From Bimuria novae-zelandiae CBS 107.79 (taxonomy: Eukaryota; Ascomycota; Dothideomycetes; Pleosporales; Didymosphaeriaceae): DNA of 64,000 nucleotides. The translations under genes and the position numbers were made by a program. The stretch's first letter is position 1, and each line of letters begins with the position of its first letter. Location of the stretch: the NCBI GenBank assembly GCA_010015655.1, contig ML976767.1, forward strand, positions 54,424 to 118,423, in the 5' to 3' direction. The notes under the pieces are model-generated. The model was not told where the DNA came from. It made no database searches and saw only the letters and a list, made by a program, of their open reading frames with translations. Shown here in pieces: positions 43,035 to 55,391 of the stretch.

Positions 43035-45310
43035 TTAATCAGCATGTTCGACGGTGTTGCCGCACATCGGGCACGACCAAATGGCGAGATGTTGTTGATT
43101 GACCGGCTTCCCAGCTCCGAGGACAACGCCAGCACACTTAAGGTGGGTCCACTGAAGCGGGCAGTCGGCATTGTTGCATGGCAGAAGTGATACCTCAAGA
43201 CCGTCGATACCACAGACGCTACACTTGACGGTACCGGTGTAGGATTTCGAAGTCTTGTCTTTCGAGATGTCCTTTGTAGAACCCTCGACTGATTCTCCTT
43301 CCTCACCTTCCGTGAGCGCTTCCGTGAGTTCATCGATGACCTTTTCATCATGGTGCGATGCATCAAGTCTAGCCGAGCCAACGGACTCACTACCGGCTTG
43401 GGGTATTATTGTCCATCCTGAGTCGCCATCTGGGCTCTTGGAGACACCTTTATCCTGATTCCCGCCAAAAGATGTGTCTTTCAGATGAAACGGTTGGGGT
43501 CCAAGCTTTGAAGTGGCCTGCTCCTTGTGTAGATGCTCCCGCATGCGTTGTACATCTTGATAAAAGGGAGATTCGGGATTGATGCCAATAGAAGAAGGCT
43601 TTAAAGTTTCGGACGCGGGTTTGCATGCTAGTTCAACGTGATCACCACTTTCATTGAAAACTCGTTCGTCGTTAGGTTCTCCGTTGAGCTCTTTATCTGT
43701 GCTCTCGTCCGTGTCGGTATCGGGTTCATTGTGTTGCCCAGCTTCGACCTCGTTGGGGCCTTGGTCTGACGTACCAAAGTAAATTCTGCGTATATCATGC
43801 AAAGCTTCCGAGAGACGGGGAAGGATATACGGGTATGAAAACCACTGTGCAATGACTGAAACCACCGAGAGGATGACTACCACAACGTGTATGATCAAAG
43901 ACGTTGTTGTGATACTCGTGGAAAAGTAGTCGTTATCTGCGAGACGCTGGTGCCGGAAGTACGCCAGGAGGATTAGCACTGCAGCACCCAGGCACATGAC
44001 CGAGTTCCGGCAGATCTTCCATCCGATGGTGTTGTCATTTAAAATGGCGTCCCTGTGCATACAATGTTAGCTTTGATTAGACAGTCGTGAAGGGCATGAT
44101 TGGCTTACCAAGCTGCGATGGTGCCAGTTGTGATTCCAAGTAAAGTCATCAGTGGGATCGATCGTCGAGCCTTGTCACCCAAAGCGTGTATTCGCGTGAG
44201 GCCACGAACGAGTCGACGGAGGTTAAGGTACCGCTGTTTCAAGAAATTTCCTTGTTTGGAGAGACGATTGATTGCATCTGTGCTCGGTCTGACCGTGGAG
44301 AAAAGGCGGCAGATGGAAAAAGAATTGCCGCTACACTCGATCCGAAAGCCCAGTGGCAACGAGAGAAGGCCTACAGCATCTTGCTCCGGAATACTGCGCT
44401 TGTTCGCTTTGAATAGGGCACCGACGGCGTCTTTGCAGCGATGGAGAATTACTTCCGCTGTGTTCGTGAGGGTCCGCCATACCCGATACCAACCAGTAGG
44501 AGGAACCTCTGGCGTGAACGTGAGCCTGTTGCACTCATCTTGTGCCCACCAGACTGTATCGTCAATAATCTCCTTGACGCTCTGATACGGGAGGTCACCA
44601 TAGTGGTCATCGGCGGCGGTGATGGCGCGAGCTAGACATTGGAGGTGGGTTTCGAAGAGACGCTTGCTGAGACGCATCTCTAGCAGCTCTCCCCGCTTGA
44701 AGTCGGTGGCCTCGTGGAAGTTGCTGTTCGCAATCTCCTCTGCGATGATGCGATAGTGGGGCATTGAGATGCTGCGCGTACCGATAATAATTGAATCAAC
44801 GAGGAGGACAGCCAAGAACAACCAACAGATCCACGCGAAGACGACAGATAGTGGGTAACGCGCGAGGTAGGTCTTTGCAGCTATGACCCTCCACTGCGCA
44901 GCTAGAGACGCCGATTCCTTGCAGACATTGGACCGAAGGGCTTGCATCTTCTCTCCCAGTCCAGCGATGACGGCAGGTGCGTCTTGCTCCGTTGGGTTCG
45001 CGTTATGTTCGACGACCTCGCTCCGTTCACGCGAACGGTGGCTTACGGTGGTCATGCCAGGCGGCGGGTGGTCATTGCCGGCCCAAACGTTGTCGGTGGC
45101 GCTCTCGTCGCTCATGCTAAGGTTATGTGTCAGTAGAGGCAGCGACATGATTGGAGGAGGTCACGTTGAGCAGCTCTGACGTCCAGTTCGAGCATGTAGG
45201 TGAACTTACTCGATTGCGTGGATACTTGGTATGTCGGGAAGGTCGTTGGCTTTGCGCGCCGAGGTCGCTGCAGGTGAGGGTGACGGTGCGAATACACCGG
45301 GACGCAGCAT
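43035..45310 (-). CDS. Multi-pass membrane protein with C-terminal PHD-type zinc finger (about 708 aa, three exons)
   Basis: Exons 45310-45210 (starts MLRPGVFAPSPSP), 45116-44109 and 44052-43035. Introns 45209-45117 (GTAAGT...TTAG) and 44108-44053 (GTAAGC...ACAG) restore one frame of 2,127 bases. Transmembrane helices are predicted at about 122-146 (SVVFAWICWLFLAVLLVDSI), near 355-370, 387-403 (MCLGAAVLILLAYF) and 421-440 (LIIHVVVVILSVVSVIAQWF). A long acidic disordered segment follows. Residues about 652-703 hold C4-H-C3 ligands (KCSVC, CNNADC, THLKC, WSCPMC), the PHD pattern. A PHD finger on a membrane protein suggests nuclear envelope or ER location, or a divergent RING-like E3; both are inference. 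No named family is recognised. Confidence 0.72.
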
Positions 45311-45800
45311 TTTTATAGTGGAGCTGCGATTTCCGTTTACATCAAGCCCCAGGTTTGATGCAGTATTTGCCCAGTGCGCGTGAGGTTGAGCAATGGATCA
45401 CGGGGTAAGCGATAATCCGTGGGGCGATGGGCAAGGTGTAGGGGTCGACATGTAGACAAGGAGGGAGCGCCCACGTCGCCACGTGCGCGGTTTCCGCAGG
45501 CGCAGGTGCAGATGGACAGGCGGATTTCAGTGACAAAGTCACAGGTTCCAACAAACGACGGATGACAGACGAGCAAATGCCCGTGAAAGCGAAGAGCATA
45601 TGCTTCTGGCAAAGTAGTAGGAGAGGCTGTTCACATCGCGAACTGAAATGACCGGCGGGAACGAAAGGCAAAATTGGACGATACGTGGCACAAATGGATG
45701 AAAAAGACGGTGTGTGAGGAGCTGTGAAAAGAGAGAACACTTCTTACATGCAAACCTAGGTATTATGGCAAACAGCTTAGGGAGACACAAGAGAACATGG
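45311..45800. other. Intergenic between membrane PHD gene and NTH1
   Basis: 5' flank of the PHD gene and 3' flank of NTH1; overlapping short frames only. Confidence 0.5.
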
Positions 45801-47120
45801 TCATCTTCTGTAACGCGAAGGCCTCCCTATGTCCTCGATATCCGCCAGTCCACACTGCGCATCTCCCGCCTTGATATCTCGTTGTTCTACCACCATGATC
45901 TTCTTGCTCACGTTTTCATCTCGACCAGAGCCCTCGACTTTGGCGACAACCTTCTCTTCCTTGATTGTGGTCTTTTTGCCCACCACTGCTGATGGACAGA
46001 GGCCCCTTTCAGCGAGCTTGCAGTCGCCGCACCTCCTGCCGACCGGCAAGCATATCGTCTGCCCAAAGCCAACGAGCAGATTGTTGATGTCGTGCCACTT
46101 CTCCTTTGGAAGCCACGACTCCAATGCAGCTCGTGTCTCCTCAGGCTTCGTAGTCTTGTGCCAGCCCCAAAGGTTAGTGATGCGATGCACATGTACGTCG
46201 ACGCCAATGCCTTCATCTCTACCCCAAGCGGCACTCATGCACAGGTACGCCATCTTGGGCCCAACACCAGGCAGAGAGGTAAGTCCCTCGATTGTATCGG
46301 GGATATCGGAGTCCCACTTGTCGCGCAGTATCTCGGCTGCTTGCTTGATGTACTTCGTCTTCAGATTGTGGAAGCCTACCTTGTTGATGAAAGCATTGAG
46401 CGCCGGCGGCTCGAGAGCGAGAACCGATTCTAGGTTGAAGCCGCCCGGCATTCGCTCCTGCATCCCTCTGATGGCGACTGCCGTCACGGTATCCTTGGTC
46501 TGGCTCGACAACATCAGCGATACCAGCGTCTGAAATCGCTGGTCTCGAGGCGTGGCGGCGCGGTCTGCCAGGCTCTCGCAGCCCATGGTGTCGACGGGCG
46601 CGACATTTTCGTTGCGCATTTCCCTGGTCAGGGCATAGATGGTTTCCCAGTTGGGCGGCGGTTCGATCTTGACGCTGCCTAGAAGACACCGTCAGCGCAT
46701 GCTCGTAGCAGCATCCTCTGGTCTCGCCGTACCATCCCGCCCGGTGATCTTCTTCGCGGGCGCTCGCCGCGCCTTCTTCGGCTTGCCTTGCCTGCGCGGC
46801 GATGCGACTGCCGCCACCTCAGCCTCGTCGAGCTCGCGCTTCACAGTGACAGGCGCGGCTTGCCCCCTCTTCCTCTTCCGACCCACGACGGCCCCTCGGC
46901 TGTCCGAACCCGCCTCGCTCGGCACCGAGCTCAGTTCCGACTCGGACTGGCCATCTCCATTGCGAGTCGCTGATGCTGACTCACGGGCGCTCCCGTTGGC
47001 GACACGGCCGGCCTCGACCGTGTTTAATGTATCTGTGGCGGCGCGCGTGCGACGCAATGGCAGGCGGCGACTCGCAGCGAGCATTGTCGAAGTGTCGCGG
47101 GCTATGCGCGAGGTGCGCAT
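45801..47120 (-). CDS. NTH1: Endonuclease III homologue, bifunctional DNA N-glycosylase/AP lyase (about 421 aa)
   Basis: Exons 47120-46733 and 46678-45801 are joined across a 54-bp intron (GTACGG...CTGAC...TCTAG), giving [17 protein letters not shown] at the junction. The helix-hairpin-helix [11 protein letters not shown] contains the catalytic Lys (about residue 271), and GVDVHVHR carries the catalytic Asp (about 290). A [4Fe-4S] cluster motif follows: C-x6-C-x2-C-x7-C ([14 protein letters not shown], about 339-357), whose last gap is longer than the bacterial x5. The enzyme removes oxidised pyrimidines and nicks the abasic site in nuclear and possibly mitochondrial DNA. The N-terminal 130 residues are basic with an Arg/Lys-rich run ([18 protein letters not shown]), fitting nuclear import. 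Start chosen at MRTSRIARD; an upstream in-frame ATG at 47240 would add 40 residues. Confidence 0.9.
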
Positions 47121-47466
47121 CGTGTGAGGAGAAGATGCAGGCGGGGAAGGGCCGAGAGCTGTGTCGCAGCTTGTCTGAAAGTGCAACGCGTCACCACACG
47201 CGCCGGAATTAGGAGCCAACCAACGCGCGCCGGCAACCATGCCTTAACCTTCGCATTATAGCGGGAGCGGCTGCAGGAACAGTCACCTTGGCCGTCGCGA
47301 ACGCAACCATTTTCACCATCCGTGTGGGCGGAGCGGAGGCCCGACAAGCCAAACAGGTGGGAGACTCTGAAACCCCACCACCCCCATGACACACCCACGC
47401 GAGCCTGTACATCAAACCGAATCAATAGCTTCACAGTTATCGGCGAAGCCGAATCGAGTCAGGACC
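47121..47466. promoter_or_regulatory. Divergent promoter between NTH1 and the helicase gene
   Basis: 346 bp, GC-rich, separating two genes of DNA maintenance transcribed in opposite directions. No clear TATA box. If the upstream ATGs are used (47240 minus, 47386 plus) the gap shrinks to 145 bp. Confidence 0.6.
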
Positions 47467-49923
47467 ATGCCGAAACAGATTGACATTTCTTCATTCGCGG
47501 CCACCCAGCTCAACCTTCTCGATGCAGAACTGCAGGCCGAGCTAAGCGAAACAAATGCGCTCCTGTCGTCACACACGCCCACAGCACTATCGCGTGCTGG
47601 CCTAGCCATCCTCAACCTTACTATTTCCGCTATACGGACTGGTCTTGGCGGCAAAACCGTCGTTGAGCTAGGACTTGACCCTGCAATTGTGACCAAGGGC
47701 GAGAAGGCAGACATTCCCGAGCATGGCATTAGAGTAGGCGACATTGTTGCCGTTCAGGACCAACCTACCGGGAGTGCGAAAAAGTCTGAGAAGCGAGACC
47801 TTGCAAAAAAAGGTGTCGAGGGCGTCGTCTTACGCGTGAAGCGGGAAAGCGTCGAGGTTGTGCTCGACAAGGAAGACACTGATGTTCCCAGTGGGGGGAA
47901 GCTATGGCTCGTCAAGCTGGCAAACGACATCACCTACAAGAGAATGAAACAGACAATGAGCAGTCTGCAGAAGCTATCCGATTCAGACTACACGCCTTTC
48001 ATGCGAGTGGTGTTTGGGCAAGGCTCTCTTTCGCCTCTTCCATCTAATCTCAACGATCCGTCAAATCCTCTTCACAAACTTGAATGGAACGATCCATCGT
48101 TGAACGATAGCCAAAAAGAGGCTGTCAGATTTGCCGTTGCATCTCGCGAGATCGCCCTGATCCACGGTCCCCCAGGGACTGGCAAGACGCACACTCTCAT
48201 TGAACTGATCCTGCAGTTGCTCAAGCAGAAACTTCGTCTTTTGGTATGTGGACCCTCAAACATATCAGTGGACAACATCGTCGAGCGGCTGGCTCCTCAC
48301 AAGGTCCCGATGATTCGTCTGGGCCACCCAGCCCGTCTGCTGCCTTCCGTCCTAAACCACTCTCTTGACGTGCTCACACGTACATCTGAAGCTGCAGCCC
48401 TTGTTCAAGACATACGAAAGGAGATGGACGACAAACAATCCTCCATTCGTAAGACACGTAACGCGAAAGAACGCCGGCAGATATATACAGACTTGAAGGA
48501 TTTGCGGAAAGAGTATAGAGAGCGTGAGAGGGGTTGTGTCGACAACTTGATCCGTGGCAGCAAGGTCGTACTCGCAACGTTGCATGGAGCCGGCGGTTTC
48601 CATCTCAAAGGGCAGGAGTTCGACGTTGTGATAGTCGATGAGGCCAGTCAGGCCTTGGAGGCCCAGTGTTGGGTTCCGCTGCTCTGGGTCAAAGCATCGA
48701 AGCTGGTACTTGCTGGTGACCATCTCCAATTGCCGCCCACCATCAAGTCGCTCAACTCCAAGGAAGCGAAGGCAACGAAGAAGGAGAGCAAAAAGAAAGG
48801 CGATAAGCCGTCCCAGGACAGCAATGCCCAGGCCAATGGCGATGCAAACGACGACAAAGCAAAGCCGGTGGCACCAAGCATGACGCTCGAAACGACGTTA
48901 TTCGACAGGCTGCTTGCTCTCCATGGTCCATCCATCAAACGCATGCTGACAACCCAATACCGCATGCACGAGAAAATTATGCAATTCCCTTCAGCCCAAC
49001 TATACGAGTCGAAGCTGATCGCGGCTGAGACTGTCAAACACAGGTTGCTCAGGGATCTTCCCTACAAGGTCGATGAAACTGACGATACGCGAGAAGCCAT
49101 CGTTTTCTGGGACACACAAGGAGGTGACTTTCCCGAAAAAAACGAGGACGATGAGATTAAGAAGGGTGGAAAGGGCATGAGCCTTGGAGACAGCAAGTCC
49201 AACGAGGCGGAAGCGGCTCTTGTCAAGCTTCACGTCAGTAATCTTACAGGTGTCGGCGTCAAAGCAGAAGACATAGCTGTGGTTACCCCATACAATGCCC
49301 AGGTAAGGTGATCATCATGCAAGACATCTGGTGCCTGAACGCACAGTCCGCATCCCATATGTATGGAAGCTTACTTTCTTCAAAGCTAGCATTGCTCTCT
49401 GCGATGCTCAAAGAAGCATACCCAGGCATTGAATTGGGCTCCGTGGACGGTTTCCAGGGCCGCGAAAAGGAAGCTGTTATTGTGAGCTTGGTGCGCAGCA
49501 ATGCGGAGCACGAAGTTGGGTTCCTGGGTGAGAAGCGTAGACTCAATGGTAAGCCACAAGACAGGCACACAATTTCCGCGCCGCATGCAGAGGCGTTATC
49601 ACGGAAGGCGCGATTGCTAACGGTGCTGCAGTCGCTATGACGCGTCCGAGACGACACCTTTGTGTTGTGGGAGATAGCGACACGGTCGGTCGGTACGTAC
49701 ATACAGTTCTGTTTTGCCCCGTCCCGAGGATGTGGTTACGAGGCCTGCAAACGCCAGCCCTCACGCTTTTGTGTTACGTATCGCAGACCTCAATCCACTG
49801 ACATGTGTGCACTGCAGGGGTAGCAAGTTTCTTAAAGCGTGGATGGGCTTTCTCGAGGAGAATGCCGACCTTCGATATCCCAATCTCGCAGACGTGTACG
49901 TGGACCAACCAGGTGCGGCATGA
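47467..49923 (+). CDS. UPF1-like superfamily 1 DNA/RNA helicase, IGHMBP2/Hcs1 type (about 721 aa, four exons)
   Basis: Exons 47467-49302, 49386-49548, 49632-49692 and 49818-49923. Introns of 83, 83 and 125 bp with GTAAGG, GTAAGC and GTACGT donors give 2,166 bases. Motifs: [12 protein letters not shown] (Q motif), Walker A GPPGTGKT (about residues 234-241), [10 protein letters not shown] (motif II, about 390), [13 protein letters not shown] (III), [16 protein letters not shown] (IV, about 496), TPYNAQ (end of exon 1), [22 protein letters not shown] (V, exon 2) and [17 protein letters not shown] (VI). An N-terminal beta-barrel-like region (about 60-190) precedes the core. Yeast Hcs1 (helicase A) associates with DNA polymerase alpha. 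A Lys/Ser-rich insertion (about 440-475) separates motifs III and IV. The start [10 protein letters not shown] fits the family better than an ATG 27 codons upstream. Confidence 0.92.
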
Positions 49924-51144
49924 GCACGGTGAGCGAGTGCACATGCTGCAGTTGAAATACCGTCGTCGGAGGTACGGCGATGCACTTTGCATAGAAGAAG
50001 CATCTGCATGTGGCGTGACTGGGCTGCATACCATAGGTAAAACGGCGGAGAGCAACCCCGTGGGTGGGCGCATAACGAGATGTCAAAAAAGCAAATGACC
50101 ACATACACACGAGTGCGGTACGAGAGGCTGGTTTGCTGTGTCGTGTGTTGTCTGCGGCAACGATGCACGCTGCAGGCGATGCAGTAAGCCCGCCAATGCG
50201 CCCGTGGTAGCGCGCTTGCTGTAAGTCTGCGCGAAACCACCATCATGCACACCCTCTTAGGGTTCAGCCACCTCGCAACCTCGAGCTCATTCCTCGACGC
50301 TGCTTCGGTGGAGGTGTCGCTGAAATTGGTCCTCATGCGCTGTCAGCCACGGCCGGTATGCGCCAGGGAACCGCCTTCGGCCTCGCCAGGCAAAATGCCC
50401 TGTCCGCGCCATGCCCTTCTCATCACATACCACGTCCGTTATCCATCTCTGAAACACGTGCACGCGCCCACTAATAACCCTTCGTCTCCCGCGGCGGGTC
50501 TGCGCCCATGCATGCGGCATGCCGCTAGTTCTGCACCTTGGGGTTCGGTCGTGGCCTGTCGACCCTTTTCCAAACATAGCTGCAGCCGTCCTACCTCCGC
50601 TCCCACGGCCTGCTAGCCATCCAGAGCACTGTGCTATTATAACCTCGTCTCTGGTCCCGCTCCTGCGCGCAAAGCTCACGGCCCGCCTGCTCGATTCGCT
50701 ATGCACCAGCCATAGTCCGGCATGGCCTTCCCGCCCCTCCTCCACACCGCTGCCCCCGTACATGACGCTTGCGTTTGATACTTATACTTTCTTCCCGCCG
50801 CTGGCAGTCGTCGTTTGAATCGCCCTCGGGTTTGAACTTTGTCCTTCGCTCATTTCGCTCTCGTCTATTTACTATTACCCGCCGGCATTATCATTGCGCC
50901 ATCCACTACCGACTGTGGGGCCGCTGTTGACGCGCTTTGCTCGAACTGTTCTGCACCTTCATGCTGGGGGCTGTGCGTTCCGTTTAATGTCTACTTGCCC
51001 ATACGTAGCTGTTTAGGGTCATGATATGCTAGTCAGAGCTGTCCTGCTTCTTCGGCCAGCTGCAGCTCGAGGCTGATCCTTTGCTGCATTGTCTTGCTTT
51101 CTGCTTTATATCGTTCCTGCTTTGACGAGTAGCAATTTGCGTTG
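49924..51144. other. Intergenic, 1.2 kb, pyrimidine-rich toward the downstream gene
   Basis: Long open frames on both strands (for example 50287-50763 minus) reflect high G+C and show no domain. The segment 50540-51140 is C/T-rich on the plus strand and could be a long promoter and 5' UTR of the next gene. Confidence 0.4.
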
Positions 51145-53260
51145 ATGCTTACATACGACGACTCGATTAGGCCCAATATGAGTGTGGTAGGCAGCCCGCA
51201 AGGGAACCTGCAGCCTTCGAGCTGGAAAGCTGAAGCCATCCGGCGGGGTGATCTCAAAATCAGTGGACCTATGCCCATCACCGAGGACATGCCACTAAAC
51301 GAGGATGAGGAGAGGGAGTTCGAAAAGCATGGAACGCTTTCTCCAAGCTTGCCGCAGGAAACACCCATGGAGAATCCTACGCAACATGTTCCTCGCCCAC
51401 CTCCAGGCCCACCTCCAGGCCCACCTCCAGCTCCCCCGATTTCTCAGGTAGAAGTACATCCGCAGACGTCGGCCCAACCAGAGGAGCGTCCACAAACACG
51501 AACCGAATACCGTGACACGCCGTCACGTCAATTGTCGGTCCCTATGCAAACCACGCCTGAGAGACACCGGAGGAGCGTCACGGAACCGATCTCGATCGCA
51601 AGTCCTATCCCGCCTACTCCGGAGACGCCTACGCGAGCTTCGACCAGGAAGAAGCGGAAAAGTGGTCTTCGAAGTGTCTTCCGGAAGATGTTCGGGCGTA
51701 AAAGCAGAGACGACGATGAGGACGAAGTCCAGCCGGGGGAACGATCGCAGAACCAGCGGCAATCACAGCGCATTAGCGTATGTTACTCGCCCTCGAGGAC
51801 TGTTGTGATACTGACTGTTGTAGGACATGGGCGTGAGGAGAACTTCCTCCGAAAGGAAGCCAACCAATCGTCGCGGTCGTATCTCCGACTTGCCCGTCGA
51901 AGAACCCAAGCCCATCAACCCCTTGGGCCAGCACCTACCATTTCCTATGAATGTCAACGCTCCCCAAGAAGCCAGTCCACCGCATGAGTACCTCAGGTTC
52001 CAAGTCCCCACGCCCGACTTGAGCCGCCGAAGAGCCACGCTACCAAACGTGCATGCCATCGCTGAAACACAGAGTCTGAATGACAGTCCTAAGCGGTTGG
52101 AGACGTGGGAGGAACGACCGGATGGAGAGTTCATCCCCTCGCCGGAAATCGGCATCGCTCTTTCAAGCCCACCTCGAGATCGACAGTTGACGAACACGAT
52201 ACAAGAGAAGCGCAGGTCGCGAAGTGCAGGGAACTTGCGCGAGCTCATGAAGGGCAGACCCTCTGTAGAGCGGAGACGGAGCGCTGAGATACGGTACTGG
52301 AGGAGTAGCTACACTTCTGGAAGCGTGTACAGTACAAATACGCCACGACCACGTACGGCACAGACGGTCGAGACGGTGCGAAGCGTCGAAGCGCAGGACG
52401 ACCTCCCAAATCTAGAAGACGTGGTGACTAAGTCAGTCTCTGTGCACGCTCCCACCGTGGTTGCCCATGTCCAGGACGCTCCACAGATTCCAATTCAGCT
52501 TCCAGTTGAAGCTTTCAACTTTGGCAATCTTCGCAGCGAGTTCTCCGACGAGGAGGACCTCGAGCAACATGAACTGCCAACTAAGAGCGAGCGCCGTGTG
52601 TCGATTGAAGAGCGCGTAAAATTCCTGGAGGAAAATCTGCGCACGCTCGACGCCTCGGTCAAGCGCATGTCCGGCATCAACAACCGGCAGACTATCATCC
52701 TCGAAAATGCGCCCAAAGGTCGGCGGTCACGGAATCGAAGTTCGTCGGCGTCCAGCCAGCGGCAGGGGTCTCATCATTCCAGCACGGGCAGTAACGCACT
52801 CCACCTCCGGCAATACGAGGAAGAAAAACTTGCCCCGGATTCACAGACGCACGCGCCGCTGTCCGCAGTCAACGAAAGCCCAGCTATTTCCCACGACCAG
52901 TGTACTGCTCAGAGGGTGAAGCTTGCGGGTGATGTTCACGCCCAACTCGCCGCGCTCCATGCCTCCCTACAGCACGAGCGCCACGCGCGCAAGCTCCTCA
53001 AAGCACAAGTCTCGACGCTGCAGCGGGATCTCGCGGACTTGCATGCGTTGGTGCACAAGTTCGCCGCAGCGAGCCCGAGCTATCCGACGCCGAGCCCGGA
53101 TGCGATCATCACAAGTAACGAGGCGAGTACGCCGCGGGCGACGGAGATCAGAGGAAGAGCGGGAACGGAGAGTAGTGCGAGTTCGAGGGAAGGGGACGAT
53201 TTCGTAAGTCCAGAAGATTGGGCGACTCCCAAGGAGAGCGTTACGAGTGGCTTCTTCTAG
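51145..53260 (+). CDS. Hypothetical proline-rich, coiled-coil protein (about 689 aa, two exons)
   Basis: Exon 1 (51145-51777) starts MLTYDDSIRPNMSVVGSP. A 46-bp intron (51778-51823, GTATGT...ACTGAC...GTAG) leads in frame to exon 2 (51824-53260). Features: a polyproline run PRPPPGPPPGPPPAPP (about 83-98), a basic patch TRKKRKSGLRSVFRKMFGRK (about 168-187) that could bind membrane or act as a nuclear signal, Ser/Arg-rich disordered middle, a short coiled coil (SIEERVKFLEENLRTLDASV) and a longer one (LAALHASLQHERHARKLLKA onward), then an acidic tail. It resembles poorly characterised fungal cytoskeleton-associated proteins, but I cannot assign a family. No transmembrane helix. Confidence 0.75.
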
Positions 53261-53839
53261 AAGCGCAAGAAGGGCATGCGGGCTAGATGCCTGGCGCGGA
53301 CGAGCAGGACGACACGGCCATCGGGGCAGTGCCTCAAACCCATTCTTTTTTCACTCGCATGTCATGTTCGCGCACGGCATGGCTTGTACGATACCCAGTT
53401 GGAGTTTGTTCTGTTTCAGTTCTGCTTCTTGAGAGCATGTTGGCATTCGCTTCGATATTTTTCTATTGTTACGTTTGTATGTTGCATGTTCAGTGAGCGA
53501 GCAAGTTCTTGCGCTTGATGGTTTCAGATCTTGTAATATATGAGCACGGCACGGCCGTGGAAAGTAATGAAGAGCATAGAGCGTTCTACACATTCATCCC
53601 ACGCGGTTTCCGTCGGTGCAGAGGCGCTCCTGCCGCATGTGGTCTCAGTCCAGCGCGCGGGCACCTGCGCAAACAAACCGGCGCCCTCTTCACTTCGTCC
53701 CTTTCAACTCACAACAAACGCCAGTACAGGATGCCTGCACCGCTGCATGCGCGGAGCGGAGGCTTCGGATCGGGTGCTCGCCCTGGTTCCATGCCTCCTC
53801 CTCCAACCCCCCCATCCTCAAGCATCCAACGCGCCGCGC

Positions 53840-54841
53840 ATGAAAGTGGACCCGCACGCCCCCGCGACACCGGGTTTGTTTTCGAATATAGCGCCTTTCA
53901 CATGGGGCGCTGAGCCTGCTCAGGCTGGTAGCCTGTTTGGAACGTCGCGAGCGTCGGCCATGTCCGTCCCACCGCCGTCTGTTGGCCTTTTCGGGACGCC
54001 AATGACTGCTGCTACTCCGTCACCCAAGGTTACCTTTGACGTCTTGAACCAGCAGGCGAACAGGAGCGCTGGAGAGCGTTTGAGCCATGCCGACATCTTT
54101 GAGTAAGTTATGGACACGCCGTACACCCGAGGTTTCGCTGACTGAAGCCATTCTAGCTTCGGTACTAAGGTTCTCACGGTTCGTGTGGGCTCCGAGCCAG
54201 ATCATAAAGACTTCACCGTGCACGAGGAACTGCTGAAGCGCTCGCCATACCTCTCGAGCATTCGCCATGAGATGTCAAGCTACGTCTCGCTGCCGGACCA
54301 AAAGCCGGCAACGTTCAACATCTACGTTCAGTGGCTTTACTCGAAGCGGCTCTACACCAAGGCCGCCCCCGCTTCCAACCAGGTAGCCCCAACTCTGCAA
54401 CAGCCCAACAGCGACGAGTGGCTCAACCTGGTCGACGTGTACCTCCTCGGATTCAAGCTGGGGGACGTCGATTTCCAGGACATGGTCATGGATGCGATCA
54501 TGGACTGGCTCCGAGAGACCAGGGACAGCGGCAGCTTCATTACTCCCACGCCCATAGTTGCCCTCGAAAATGTTGCTCGAATCTATTATACGCTTCATAA
54601 TACTGCCAAGGACAATCCGCTTCGCCGCCTAGTCTCCGACGTAGCCGCACTCAATTTTTCGGATGCCACAATTCAGAAGATTTGCGCCGATGATGGAGGT
54701 CAAAAGCTCCCGCGCGCTTTCCTGTTGGACCTACTCTCGAAGCTATCGTCGCGACTTCAAGGGGGCAGGCCGTTTCCCGAAGCTCGCGGCGCCTGTCACT
54801 ATCATTGTCACGCAGAGGGCAAGTGCTATAGGAAGACGTAG
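53840..54841 (+). CDS. BTB/POZ-domain protein (about 315 aa, two exons)
   Basis: A 54-bp intron (54103-54156, GTAAGT...CTGAC...CTAG) joins HADIFD to FGTKVLTVRVG, rebuilding the start of a BTB fold. It continues DHKDFTVHEELLKRSPYLSS (substrate-adaptor helix pair), then FNIYVQWLYSKRLYT and a helical BACK-like C-terminus. BTB proteins dimerise and often bridge cullin-3 to substrates. The N-terminus is Gly/Leu/Phe-rich (SLFGTS, GLFGTP). Start set at MKVDPHAP; the frame is open to 53540, and an overlapping frame (53730 on, MPAPLHARSGGFG) could supply a different first exon. It is the only plus-strand member of the BTB cluster. Confidence 0.72.
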
Positions 54842-55391
54842 GGTCTTTTGAATGCTCTAGGACGAACTAAGGGCGTCCGAAGACCGAAAGACATTCAGAG
54901 TATACTCTTCTCGGGCTGTATGTTCGATAGCATCAGAACAATGGGACGGTAATGGATGTATTTCAGTTCAGGATATGTAGCGCGAAGACCTGCAGTACGC
55001 AAAATGAACGTTTGCTTGAGGCTCCAGTATGGACCTTCATGGGAGCACTTTCCAATTGTCGTTTCGTCCCTCGTAGCATCTCTGAGCTGCGGCATAGCAT
55101 AGTGCAAAAGGCAATGGAACGTAAGCCGCTGGCTCATGTGTCGCGTTTGTATCCGCTGGGTAGTAAGAGGAATAGGGTGGACGACACTCTCATCATAACG
55201 CATGGATTTGGAGGGGTGGCAAAAATCTTTCAACTGTTTTCATTGTGAGCGGTGGTTACCGCAGCGTAGTCGTCCCGTATGATCTTTTCCTCTCTAGCCG
55301 GGCATGGACTTCAGCATGCTTGGCCCTCCCTTGCATCGGGTGTAAAATTGAGAACGCTTAAATCTTCCAAGAAGACCCCGTGTTTCGTGGC
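54842..55391. other. Intergenic between convergent BTB genes
   Basis: 3' flanks of the two BTB genes; no coding signal identified. Confidence 0.5.

Noticed and set aside
45342..45740. Minus-strand frames with hydrophobic starts between the PHD gene and NTH1
   Set aside because: Overlapping frames of similar length in several phases, none with coherent content.
45829..46533. 234-codon plus-strand open frame opposite NTH1
   Set aside because: Complementary shadow of a strongly supported gene; no motifs of its own.
50287..50763. 158-codon open frame on the minus strand (and overlapping plus-strand frames)
   Set aside because: GC-rich region where long chance frames are expected. Arg/Gly-rich without a domain, opposing frames are equally long, and it sits in the likely promoter and UTR of the next gene.
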